Positions 1-5,687 of a stretch of DNA of 5,721 bases are shown here, piece after piece; the first letter of the stretch is position 1, and the number at the start of each line of letters is the position of its first letter. This DNA comes from Pseudomonadota bacterium (GTDB lineage: Bacteria; Pseudomonadota; Alphaproteobacteria; Rhizobiales; Rhizobiaceae). Under the pieces are notes generated by a model. The model saw nothing but the letters and a program-made list of their open reading frames with translations. It searched no databases and had not been told where the DNA came from. The stretch covers positions 1 to 5,721 of the forward strand of contig JAEXXS010000233.1 in assembly GCA_023451915.1 (NCBI GenBank), in the 5' to 3' direction. Both the position numbers and the translations under genes were made by a program.

Positions 1-12
1 TTTGAAAGATAA

Positions 13-42
13 CGCAACCGCTGGGGGGAGACAGCGGTTGCG
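13..42 (-). terminator. Intrinsic terminator after the YcnI/PCuAC gene
   Basis: A perfect 10-bp inverted repeat (CGCAACCGCT at 13-22 and AGCGGTTGCG at 33-42) encloses a 10-nt loop. Read on the minus strand, the stem is followed by TTATCTTTCAAA, a moderately U-rich tail; on the plus strand it is followed by a GC-rich stretch. It lies about 60 nt past the stop codon of the leftward YcnI/PCuAC gene, as expected for the end of that transcript. The T-run is broken, so termination may be incomplete. Confidence 0.65.
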
Positions 43-105
43 GCAAACGGGCGCAATGCCGGTGGAGGGGGGAGAGAACGGCACCGCGCCCCCATGCTCC
101 GGGAA

Positions 106-1110
106 TCAGTGACCGGAATGTTCATCCATCTGGCCATTCTGGGCCGTGACGGGGAAATTGATCTCAACTTTGCCAGCCTTTTCGAATTCGAGCGTAACCG
201 GCACGGTTTCGCCTTCCTTGTAAGGCTTCTCCGGCTGGATGAACATCAGATGATAGCCGCCGGATTTCAGCTGGACGGTTTCGCCCGCAGGCAGGGCGAG
301 ACCGCCATCGAGCTTGCGCATCTTCATCACATTGTTTTCCATGCTCATTTCATGGACTTCCACGCGCTTTACGCCCGTTGTGCTGACGGAGATGAGCTTG
401 TCGGCATCCTTGCCGCCATTTTCGATTGTTAGAAAGCCGCCTGCCACCTTGGCGCCGGGCACCATGGCGCGGACTGAAGGCGCGGTGATGGTGAGATCGC
501 CGAGTTTTACCGGCTCTGCTGCATGACCGTGGGCGTCGCTGTGGTCACCATGACCACCGTGGCCTGCATGCTCGTCGGCGTCGGTCGCGGCCAATACGAG
601 AAGCTGCGGTGCCGGATGTTCGAGCTCGTGCGGATTCTGTCCGTCTTTGGCAATTTCCGTCCAAGCGACCGAGGCGTCGCTGCCGCAGATCTGCGTCACG
701 GGGAAGGAAAGCGTGGTGTCCTTGTCAAACTTGGCCAGCTGGCCGACGACGGTGAACTCGTCATAAAACTCGCCCGGCAGATTACCTTCGGTGAAGCGTA
801 CTTCCTTCACGCCGGACGTGACATCCTTGCCATGTACCTTGTAGCTCTTGGCATAATCGCCCTTGGTGGTTTCGATTTTCCAGCCAGCCTTGACCTGCGG
901 CTGCGCCGAAACAAAACCTTCTGGGATTTCCACTTTCACTTCGGTCGTGGCCTTGCCGTCGCAGCCATGCGGAATGCGGAACGTGGCCTTGTAAAAGCTG
1001 CCAGCCTTGGCTTCGCTCTGGTCGAGCGACGAATGGGCATTGGCGATGCCAGCGGAGAGGCAAAGGGCTGCCAGCGAAATTGCGGACGCAAAAAGACGAT
1101 GATTTTTCAT
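106..1110 (-). CDS. Secreted copper-binding protein: YcnI (DUF1775) domain fused to PCuAC copper chaperone domain
   Basis: A 334-residue periplasmic protein. Residues 1-25 form a Sec signal peptide ending ANA, so His26 would become the first mature residue. In the YcnI family the mature N-terminal His helps bind Cu(II) in a single-histidine brace. Residues 26 to about 170 are the YcnI-like domain, with Cys50 (PHGC) and Cys142 (ICGS) as a possible disulfide and the AWTE segment with Trp150 as a possible ligand region. Residues 181-196 are a His-rich linker (six His). Residues about 200-322 are a PCuAC (DUF461) domain with His253, Met255, Met264 and His287-X-Met289, close to the family Cu(I) motif H-X10-M-X21-H-X-M. 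The tail adds Met328, His331 and His334. The ATG start has AGGT 8 nt upstream on the coding strand. The gene follows the DUF2946-like gene by 75 nt. It probably takes up or hands over periplasmic copper; the acceptor is unknown. The family calls are strong, the exact role is inferred. Confidence 0.9.
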   Translation of the reverse strand: MKNHRLFASAISLAALCLSAGIANAHSSLDQSEAKAGSFYKATFRIPHGCDGKATTEVKVEIPEGFVSAQPQVKAGWKIETTKGDYAKSYKVHGKDVTSGVKEVRFTEGNLPGEFYDEFTVVGQLAKFDKDTTLSFPVTQICGSDASVAWTEIAKDGQNPHELEHPAPQLLVLAATDADEHAGHGGHGDHSDAHGHAAEPVKLGDLTITAPSVRAMVPGAKVAGGFLTIENGGKDADKLISVSTTGVKRVEVHEMSMENNVMKMRKLDGGLALPAGETVQLKSGGYHLMFIQPEKPYKEGETVPVTLEFEKAGKVEINFPVTAQNGQMDEHSGH

Positions 1111-1131
1111 GTTGAATTACCTGAAGTTTTT

Positions 1132-1166
1132 AAAAAAAGGAAAGCGCACCTTTAGAGAAAAGGCGC
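1132..1166 (-). terminator. Hairpin plus T-run between the two copper-module genes (terminator or attenuator)
   Basis: On the minus strand GCGCCTTT (1159-1166) pairs with AAAGGTGC (1146-1153) across a 5-nt loop, giving an 8-bp stem with one G-U pair. Downstream come TTT, CC and a run of seven T (1132-1138). It lies in the 75-nt gap between the DUF2946-like stop and the YcnI/PCuAC start. The T-run begins 7 nt after the stem, so it may be a leaky terminator that lowers expression of the second gene rather than a full stop. Confidence 0.45.
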
Positions 1167-1185
1167 ACAGCTAAAATGGCTTTAA

Positions 1186-1584
1186 TCAAACAATAGGCGG
1201 AGCCTGCGGTGGTGCCGAAGGCGGGTAGACACTGCGGAATAATGCAAGCTGCGGCGGCGCCAAGCAATGGGTGATCGCGACATGCGGTGCAAGACTGGCC
1301 GAACTGTCAGGCGTCGGGCAAAGGAAACCGGAGGCAATACGGCAGGCCTCGCAGCTTTCGCTGCTCAGATGCTTGTCATGCCCATGGTGATTCTGGTTTT
1401 CGCCCCGATCGCTGATGCAGATGACCGGAAAGGTTCCGTCGGGCAGTTGATACTGCGTAAGCTCATAGCTGTCGGGAGCATTCAGGTCGATCGGCTTGTG
1501 TGCGAAGGCCACGAGCATCAGAGCCAATACGCTCAAAAGGCGTATTGCAAGACTGCTCCGAAACTGGCGCGCGCTGAACTTCAA
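1186..1584 (-). CDS. DUF2946-like secreted Cys/His-rich protein of the copper module
   Basis: A 132-residue protein starting with a basic stretch and a hydrophobic segment (residues about 13-28), read as a signal peptide or N-terminal anchor. The rest carries Cys56, a His cluster (HHGHDKH, 66-72), Cys78-X2-Cys81, Cys89 and Cys107, and ends in a proline-rich tail. This layout matches the DUF2946 type of small proteins often encoded beside copper genes; their molecular role is not established. The start is TTG at 1582-1584: the in-frame stop at 1618-1620 leaves no ATG or GTG above it, and AGGGAG (1596-1601) sits 11 nt upstream. The next in-frame Met lies inside the hydrophobic segment and would destroy it. 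The gene is first in the leftward pair with YcnI/PCuAC, so metal binding by its Cys and His is a reasonable inference. Family assignment is from pattern only. Confidence 0.75.
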   Translation of the reverse strand: MKFSARQFRSSLAIRLLSVLALMLVAFAHKPIDLNAPDSYELTQYQLPDGTFPVICISDRGENQNHHGHDKHLSSESCEACRIASGFLCPTPDSSASLAPHVAITHCLAPPQLALFRSVYPPSAPPQAPPIV

Positions 1585-1614
1585 ACCGACGGCATCTCCC
1601 TGTGTCGCAGAGCC

Positions 1615-1644
1615 TATCTAGTCCAAACGCATCATCTTTGCCAA
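1615..1644 (-). promoter_or_regulatory. Possible promoter of the copper module
   Basis: On the minus strand TTGGCA (1639-1644; 5 of 6 to TTGACA) is followed after 18 nt by TAGATA (1615-1620; 3 of 6 to TATAAT). Transcription would begin about 20 nt upstream of the TTG start of the DUF2946-like gene. The -10 match is weak, and a copper-responsive operator could not be recognised. Confidence 0.3.
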
Positions 1645-1647
1645 GCG

Positions 1648-1690
1648 CCAAACGAAACCGGCGCGAATTGGTCGCGCCGGTTCTGTTTGG
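1648..1690. terminator. Strong GC-rich hairpin, probably a bidirectional terminator
   Basis: A 19-nt inverted repeat (1648-1666 and 1672-1690) with a 5-nt loop ATTGG. It has 17 Watson-Crick pairs, one G-T position and one mismatch. The inner GC-rich stem is flanked by short T-containing arms on both strands (TTCTGTTT on plus, TTTCGTTT on minus), as in bidirectional terminators. It lies upstream of the copper module, so it cannot end that transcript. It would fit a leftward transcript arriving from the GMC dehydrogenase side, or simply insulate the copper promoter. Confidence 0.55.
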
Positions 1691-1805
1691 GCCGCCGAGA
1701 CTCTGCCGTAAGTGCCAGCTTTCGGCGGGACGATCCGAACGTGGTAGTTTGGTTGTCTTTTCTGTTCGGTATCTGCCTGTGATCGCTACCAGACGCGACT
1801 GAAAA

Positions 1806-1831
1806 GATAATTGGGTAACTTCGTTGAAGTT
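1806..1831 (+). promoter_or_regulatory. -10-like GATAAT and palindrome ahead of the central gene
   Basis: GATAAT (1806-1811) matches TATAAT at 5 of 6 positions, but no convincing -35 lies 16-18 nt upstream. A start near 1818 would fall on the palindrome AACTTC-GTT-GAAGTT (1817-1831, 6-bp arms), an operator-like placement. The central protein ends in an HTH-like segment, so self-regulation is possible but unproven. Confidence 0.25.
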
Positions 1832-1853
1832 TGGTCATAGAAAGGCTCTGACT

Positions 1854-2600
1854 ATGGAAGAAGAATTGGCTGCATTTGACAAGGTGTTGGAGACTGTAAC
1901 TGCCAAGTATGAAGGTCGCCCATTGAATACTGGATATGGTTGGCAGCATCGAGCCGCTGCTGTTATTGGACGAGCCGGCCAGCGTGGCGGAGAAAGCACG
2001 GCGCTCAAAGAAGCCAATGTTAGTATAAACGCTTTCATTCGAGCTGGGGGGCAGTTGGACGCTCACGGTGCTCCGAGCGCCAGTTTACTCGAGTTTGCAG
2101 AGTGGGGAGAGAGTTCCACTTACGAAGCAACCGACTATAAATATGATGTGTGGATGGCCGATACAGAAACCCATCGGGGTGGTCGCTCGAACTTTGAGGG
2201 CGGTAGTGAGCTGAATATGCAGGGACGACGCGGTTTGAGTGGTGGCCCCATTCCAGTTGCTAGGTGCCGAATTAAAAATTGGCGACCAGTGAGAGCAACT
2301 CAAAAAGTGAGGGATATCGCTGTCGCGTATGGTTCTTTAGATTCTCTAAATAAAATGGAGAATCTGGTAAATTTACATCAATATAGTAATGTGAATTATG
2401 GAGGAATATTTACGTTTGTAGCTAGGGGAGATTACGGGAATATAACAAGTTTAGACAAAGTAAATATAATTAACGAAATGGTTGTACGCGGCAGAAGTGA
2501 TAGTTCAATAGCTCGATCATTTCCGGTTGGCGAGAAAACAGCGAGGTATATTAGGAGTAGGATAATTAATTATTATCAATATTGTTATCTATTAAAATAA
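1854..2600 (+). CDS. Protein of unknown function with C-terminal helix-turn-helix-like segment; probably acquired
   Basis: A 248-residue protein I do not recognise. I chose ATG at 1854 because AAAGG (1841-1845) lies 8 nt upstream; a TTG at 1824 would add ten residues but lacks a good ribosome site. There is no signal peptide or membrane segment, so it is probably cytoplasmic. The middle is rich in Gly, Arg, Trp and Tyr. Residues about 200-239 read as three helices: the second, SDSSIARSF (215-223), and the third, beginning EKTARYIRSR, follow the spacing G-x-S-x3-I-A ... E-K-T of LuxR/sigma-4-type HTH domains. DNA binding is thus plausible, but the N-terminal two thirds match no regulator I know. 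Sampled 60-nt stretches are about 48-63% GC in the first half and about 35-37% in the last 200 nt, with codons such as AGG, ATA, CTA and TTA near the end. It is the only plus-strand gene, divergent from the copper module and convergent with the dehydrogenase genes, as expected for an insertion. A phage or island regulator is possible. Confidence 0.7.
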   Translation: MEEELAAFDKVLETVTAKYEGRPLNTGYGWQHRAAAVIGRAGQRGGESTALKEANVSINAFIRAGGQLDAHGAPSASLLEFAEWGESSTYEATDYKYDVWMADTETHRGGRSNFEGGSELNMQGRRGLSGGPIPVARCRIKNWRPVRATQKVRDIAVAYGSLDSLNKMENLVNLHQYSNVNYGGIFTFVARGDYGNITSLDKVNIINEMVVRGRSDSSIARSFPVGEKTARYIRSRIINYYQYCYLLK

Positions 2601-2853
2601 ATCAAATATTGTATTCTGAATAATGGCATTTTCGAATTTTTATCGATTCATGATTATTGGTGTGGCTGCTTTAACGAAGTATGGGAGTGTAATTCTATGC
2701 GCGGTCCTACTGGTTAAAACAACGGGAATAATTCTACGCTTAGATTATAAATTGGTTTGGTGGAGCGAAGCGTTCGCTCCACCTTATGAGTATCGGGGTA
2801 GTCTGTGCTGCCTAATCTAATAGTTTACCACGTCCGAGAGATATCAGACGGCT
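2601..2853. other. AT-rich intergenic segment between convergent genes
   Basis: Between the stops of the plus-strand gene and the GMC dehydrogenase. The first 60 nt are very AT-rich (about 18-20% GC) and GC rises towards the right. Its only clear structure is the palindrome at 2759-2783. An open frame at 2623-2820 has no ribosome site and runs through the palindrome, so I do not call a gene. Confidence 0.6.
2759..2783. repeat. Perfect 11-bp palindrome with 3-nt loop
   Basis: GGTGGAGCGAA (2759-2769) and TTCGCTCCACC (2773-2783) are exact reverse complements around GCG. It lies between two convergent genes, 158 nt after the plus-strand stop and 70 nt after the minus-strand stop. No good T-run follows on either strand, so it is either an unusual two-way terminator or a REP-like or element-end palindrome. 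Its GC content contrasts with the AT-rich DNA to its left. Confidence 0.7.
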
Positions 2854-4425
2854 CTAAATCGTCCGCTTTTTCATCTGTTCGGCAATGTAATCCGCCTGAC
2901 GGATGGCCAGCGCCACGATGGTCAGGGTCGGATTTTCCGCGCCGCCGGTTGTGAACTGGCTTCCATCGGAAACGAACAGGTTCTTGATGTCATGCGACTG
3001 CCCGTGCTTGTTCACCACGCCGTCCTCCGGCTTTTCGCTCATGCGGTTTGTGCCGAGATTATGCGTTGAGGGGTACGGCGGGGTCGGGAAGGTGCGAACG
3101 GCACCCACCGCTTCATAAAGCGCCTTGCCCTGCGCATAGGCATGGGTGCGCATCGCAACATCATTGGCATGATCGCTGTAATGCACATCCGGCACCGGTA
3201 GGCCGTGCTCGTCTTTCACATCCTTGCTGAGCGTGATGCGATTGTCCGCCTGCGGCATGTCCTCGCCGACGATCCACAGGCCCGCCATATTGACGTAATC
3301 ATCCAGCGCCGAGGTAAAGCTGCGGCCCCAGCCGCCCGGGTTGAGGAACGCCGCCATGAAGGGCAGGCCGAGCGAAATGGTCTCCATTTCATAACCGCCG
3401 ACAAAGCCGCGCTTCGGATCGTGGATCGCCTCGTCGCGGATGATGCCAGCCATGGTCGTGCCGCGATACATGTGAACCGGCTTTTCGAACGAGGCATAAA
3501 CCGACCCTGTGGTGTGACGCATGTAATTGCGCCCGACCTGTCCCGATGAGTTGGCAAGCCCGTCCGGGAATTTCGACGATGCCGAGTTTAGCAGCAGGCG
3601 CGGACTTTCGATGGAATTGCCGGCTACGCAGACGACGCGGGCCTTTTGCAAATGCTGCTTGCCGTCCTTGTCGGCATAGAGAACGCCGGTTACCTTGCCA
3701 GCCGCATTGTGCTCGATCTTGAGCGCCGTGCATTCAGGGCGAACTTCCAGCTTTCCGGTTTCTTCGCCTTTTGGAATTTCGGTATAGAGCGTCGACCATT
3801 TCGCGCCCCATTTGCAGCCCTGAAAGCAGAAGCCGGTCTGCTGGCAGCCCATGCGATCGTCGCGCGGCGCGGAGTTGATCGCCATGCGCCCCGTATGGCA
3901 TTCCTTGTAGCCGAGCTTGTCGGCTCCAGCCTTCAATACCTTGAAATTGTTGTTGCCGGGCAAACCTTCAATGCCGTTGGTGCGCGTCACGCCCATCTTG
4001 TCTTCGGCCTTGGTATAATAAGGCTCCAGATCGGCAAGGGTGATCGGCCAGTCGAGCAGGTTTGCGCCTTCCAGCTTGCCATAATGGGTCAGCGTGTGGA
4101 ATTCATGTTCCTGAAAACGCAACGATGCACCAGCCCAGTGCGTGGTGGTGCCGCCGACCGCCTTGACGATCCATGCAGGCAGATTCGGAAAATCCTTCGC
4201 AACCCGCCAGTCGCCTGATGTGGTGCGCTTATCCAGCCAGGCGAGCTGCGCAAAGCTGTCCCATTCGTCATTGATAAAGTCTTCGAATTCGTGGCGCTTT
4301 CCGGCTTCCAGAATAACGACGTCGATGCCTTTTTGCGCCAGCTCATTGCCGAGCGTGCCGCCGCCAGCGCCCGAACCGATGATGACGACAACCTTGTCGT
4401 CCTTGAGATCATATGGAGCAGCCAT
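2854..4425 (-). CDS. GMC-family FAD dehydrogenase, catalytic subunit (gluconate/glucose/fructose dehydrogenase type)
   Basis: A 523-residue flavoprotein that would oxidise a sugar, polyol or sugar acid; the substrate cannot be read from the sequence. The FAD-binding fold starts with GSGAGGG (17-23) and Glu40 of LEAG. The GMC signature GGTTTHWAGA spans 91-100. The C-terminal catalytic pair is His455 (HNLGTNRM) and Asn498 (ENPT), with SDGSQF at 486-491. Cys194-X5-Cys200-X3-Cys204 matches the [3Fe-4S] motif of membrane-linked FAD glucose and fructose dehydrogenases. There is no signal peptide; related enzymes are exported folded with their Tat-bearing small subunit, here the next gene upstream (96-nt gap). 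I start at ATG 4425 because GGGAGG (4431-4436 on the coding strand) lies 5 nt upstream; ATG 4464 lacks such a site. No cytochrome c subunit is encoded in the window. Family and motifs are clear; partner use and substrate are inferred. Confidence 0.92.
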   Translation of the reverse strand: MAAPYDLKDDKVVVIIGSGAGGGTLGNELAQKGIDVVILEAGKRHEFEDFINDEWDSFAQLAWLDKRTTSGDWRVAKDFPNLPAWIVKAVGGTTTHWAGASLRFQEHEFHTLTHYGKLEGANLLDWPITLADLEPYYTKAEDKMGVTRTNGIEGLPGNNNFKVLKAGADKLGYKECHTGRMAINSAPRDDRMGCQQTGFCFQGCKWGAKWSTLYTEIPKGEETGKLEVRPECTALKIEHNAAGKVTGVLYADKDGKQHLQKARVVCVAGNSIESPRLLLNSASSKFPDGLANSSGQVGRNYMRHTTGSVYASFEKPVHMYRGTTMAGIIRDEAIHDPKRGFVGGYEMETISLGLPFMAAFLNPGGWGRSFTSALDDYVNMAGLWIVGEDMPQADNRITLSKDVKDEHGLPVPDVHYSDHANDVAMRTHAYAQGKALYEAVGAVRTFPTPPYPSTHNLGTNRMSEKPEDGVVNKHGQSHDIKNLFVSDGSQFTTGGAENPTLTIVALAIRQADYIAEQMKKRTI

Positions 4426-4430
4426 GGTTT

Positions 4431-4460
4431 CCTCCCAATGCTTTGCCGTTTCCGCAAAGC
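4431..4460 (-). promoter_or_regulatory. Ribosome site of the GMC gene with adjacent hairpin
   Basis: GGGAGG (4431-4436) is a near-ideal ribosome site 5 nt from ATG 4425 and decides that start over ATG 4464. Directly upstream, GCTTTGC and GCAAAGC (4454-4460 and 4440-4446) form a 7-bp stem with a 7-nt loop. It leaves the ribosome site free, so it might mark an mRNA processing or stability point between the two subunit genes. Confidence 0.45.
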
Positions 4461-4521
4461 GCATGGCGCTTGCCGGACGGTAATGCCGCTTTGAAATTGG
4501 TGTGTTCCGGCGCCGGGGCGC

Positions 4522-5073
4522 TTAAAGCCATTCGATATCGTCGAAGCCGCGCTGGATATAACCGCCCTTGGAATAGGCTTCGCCTTCGTAGCCGAAGAGC
4601 GGCCAGATATCCTCTTGGTTATAAAGGCTGGTCACAAGTCCGCTGCGCACCTTCTGGAAGAAGAGGCTTTTCTCGATATCGCGCAGGATCGCCACGCGCT
4701 CTTCCTCCCAGCCGAGACCGAGATAGCCTCCGGCTCCGGCCCGCTTGTTCAGATCGGCAACACCGTCCTCGATCAGCTTTTTCAGCGTTTCATCCTTGGC
4801 GGAATCCGCGTCATAGGGTTTGACGGCAATGGCATAGAACCGGTCGGGTAGCTTGTCATGCGGATAGATATCGCGTGCGAGCTGGATCAGCGTCGCCATG
4901 GTTTCGGGTTTGAGCGTTGTCGTTTCAAGCGCCCATGCAAATTGCGGACAGATAACGGCATTGCCGCTGATGACCAGCATAGCTCCAAGGCTCAGGCCCG
5001 CGCTGCGCTTCAAGAGGTCGCGGCGGGAGAGCTTCTTCTCATGGGTGGAAAGACCGTAGAAAACGGTTGTCAT
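4522..5073 (-). CDS. Tat-exported small subunit, gluconate 2-dehydrogenase subunit 3 family
   Basis: A 183-residue small subunit partner of the GMC dehydrogenase encoded 96 nt downstream. It carries a Tat signal: SRRDLLK at 16-22, a hydrophobic stretch, and a likely cleavage after AWA (46-48). The mature part has the family pattern of an N-terminal helical region (TLIQLARDIYPHD), a middle GLGWEEERVAIL segment and a C-terminal GGYIQRGFDDIEWL ending. In this family the subunit is needed for folding and for Tat export of the flavin subunit, which has no signal of its own. The start is ATG 5073, with AAAGGAGG upstream (GGAGG 8 nt from ATG). A longer open frame to 5409 runs back over the glyoxalase gene and is not used. 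The assignment is confident; which dehydrogenase activity it supports is not known. Confidence 0.9.
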   Translation of the reverse strand: MTTVFYGLSTHEKKLSRRDLLKRSAGLSLGAMLVISGNAVICPQFAWALETTTLKPETMATLIQLARDIYPHDKLPDRFYAIAVKPYDADSAKDETLKKLIEDGVADLNKRAGAGGYLGLGWEEERVAILRDIEKSLFFQKVRSGLVTSLYNQEDIWPLFGYEGEAYSKGGYIQRGFDDIEWL

Positions 5074-5212
5074 TCGGTTCTCCTCCTTTGCTTGCCCGTC
5101 CGGAATGGGCGGCTGGCTGCGCGCACCCGGCGAATTGTCGCCACCGGGAACGCTGGCGTCTGTCGTGGCCGCTCCTCCCGGCCATGACAGGCGATACTTG
5201 GCGCCGGGCAGC

Positions 5213-5608
5213 TTACTGGTAACGACCGCCGCGCTGCAGAACTTCGATCTTGTAGCCGTCCGGGTCTTCGGCAAAGAAGAAGCGGGCAAGCTGCACGCCG
5301 TTGTTCTTGAAATCGACCAGCTTGCCGACCTTGAAACCAAGCGCGGTAAAGCGGGCATGTTCTGCGTCGACATCGTCCACGACCACGGCGAGGTGACCAT
5401 AGCCATCACCCAGATTGTAAGGTTCAGTGCGGCCCTTATTGACGGTCAGTTCGACTTCGAAGTCGGCCTCTGCATTGCGCAGATAGATCAGCGTGAAGGT
5501 TTCGAAATCAATGCGCTCGGCAATATCGAGGCCAAAAGCCTGTTTGTAGAAGGAAACGGATTTTTCCTCATCGAGAACGCGGATCATGGAATGGATGGCT
5601 TTAGCCAC
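5213..5608 (-). CDS. gloA: Glyoxalase I (lactoylglutathione lyase), VOC family
   Basis: A 131-residue cytoplasmic enzyme that isomerises the hemithioacetal of methylglyoxal and glutathione to S-lactoylglutathione. It has the short bacterial GloA length (the E. coli protein is about 135 residues) and the four metal ligands in matching places: His6, Glu53 (VELT), His72 (GYGHLAV) and Glu122 (YKIEVLQR). This pattern fits the Ni-type bacterial enzymes, but metal preference cannot be fixed from sequence. The start is GTG at 5606-5608 with AGGAG about 6 nt upstream. It precedes the dehydrogenase small-subunit gene on the same strand, separated by 139 nt, so co-transcription is possible but not shown. 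A related VOC enzyme with another substrate is the main alternative. Confidence 0.85.
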   Translation of the reverse strand: MAKAIHSMIRVLDEEKSVSFYKQAFGLDIAERIDFETFTLIYLRNAEADFEVELTVNKGRTEPYNLGDGYGHLAVVVDDVDAEHARFTALGFKVGKLVDFKNNGVQLARFFFAEDPDGYKIEVLQRGGRYQ

Positions 5609-5681
5609 AAGTGACTCCTATTTCTTGCATGTCATTTTTGGCAGCGCTTCAACAAAAGCGGCTTGCGATTGTCTCACTGGT

Positions 5682-5687
5682 TGTCAA
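5682..5687 (-). promoter_or_regulatory. Possible -35 element upstream of gloA
   Basis: An exact TTGACA on the minus strand lies about 75 nt upstream of the gloA GTG. No acceptable -10 follows at 16-18 nt (AAGCCG at the 17-nt position), so only a weak promoter call is possible. Further upstream a T-rich run (about 5692-5702 on the minus strand) could be the tail of a terminator whose stem is cut off by the window edge. Confidence 0.2.

Noticed and set aside
523..1155. 210-residue plus-strand frame opposite the YcnI/PCuAC gene
   Set aside because: Antisense shadow of a well-supported coding region, with no recognisable domain.
1267..1782. 171-residue plus-strand frame
   Set aside because: It runs antisense over the DUF2946-like gene and through the hairpin at 1648-1690; no ribosome site or domain is visible.
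1691..1823. tRNA gene or attachment site at the left edge of the atypical segment
   Set aside because: No cloverleaf or T-loop sequence could be found, and no direct repeat long enough to be an attachment site is shared with the right edge.
1632..2066. 144-residue minus-strand frame
   Set aside because: Antisense to the central gene and crossing the strong hairpin; the serine-rich translation has no family features.
2623..2820. 65-residue plus-strand frame with a hydrophobic N-terminal part
   Set aside because: No ribosome site before the ATG, very AT-rich start where hydrophobic residues are expected by chance, and the frame runs straight through the perfect palindrome at 2759-2783.
4426..4464. 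Upstream ATG for the GMC dehydrogenase (adds 13 residues)
   Set aside because: No ribosome site before it, while ATG 4425 has GGGAGG at 5 nt and starts just before the FAD-binding motif.
5074..5409. N-terminal extension of the small subunit (295-residue frame)
   Set aside because: It would overlap the well-supported gloA gene, and the ATG at 5073 has a strong ribosome site and directly gives a proper Tat signal peptide.
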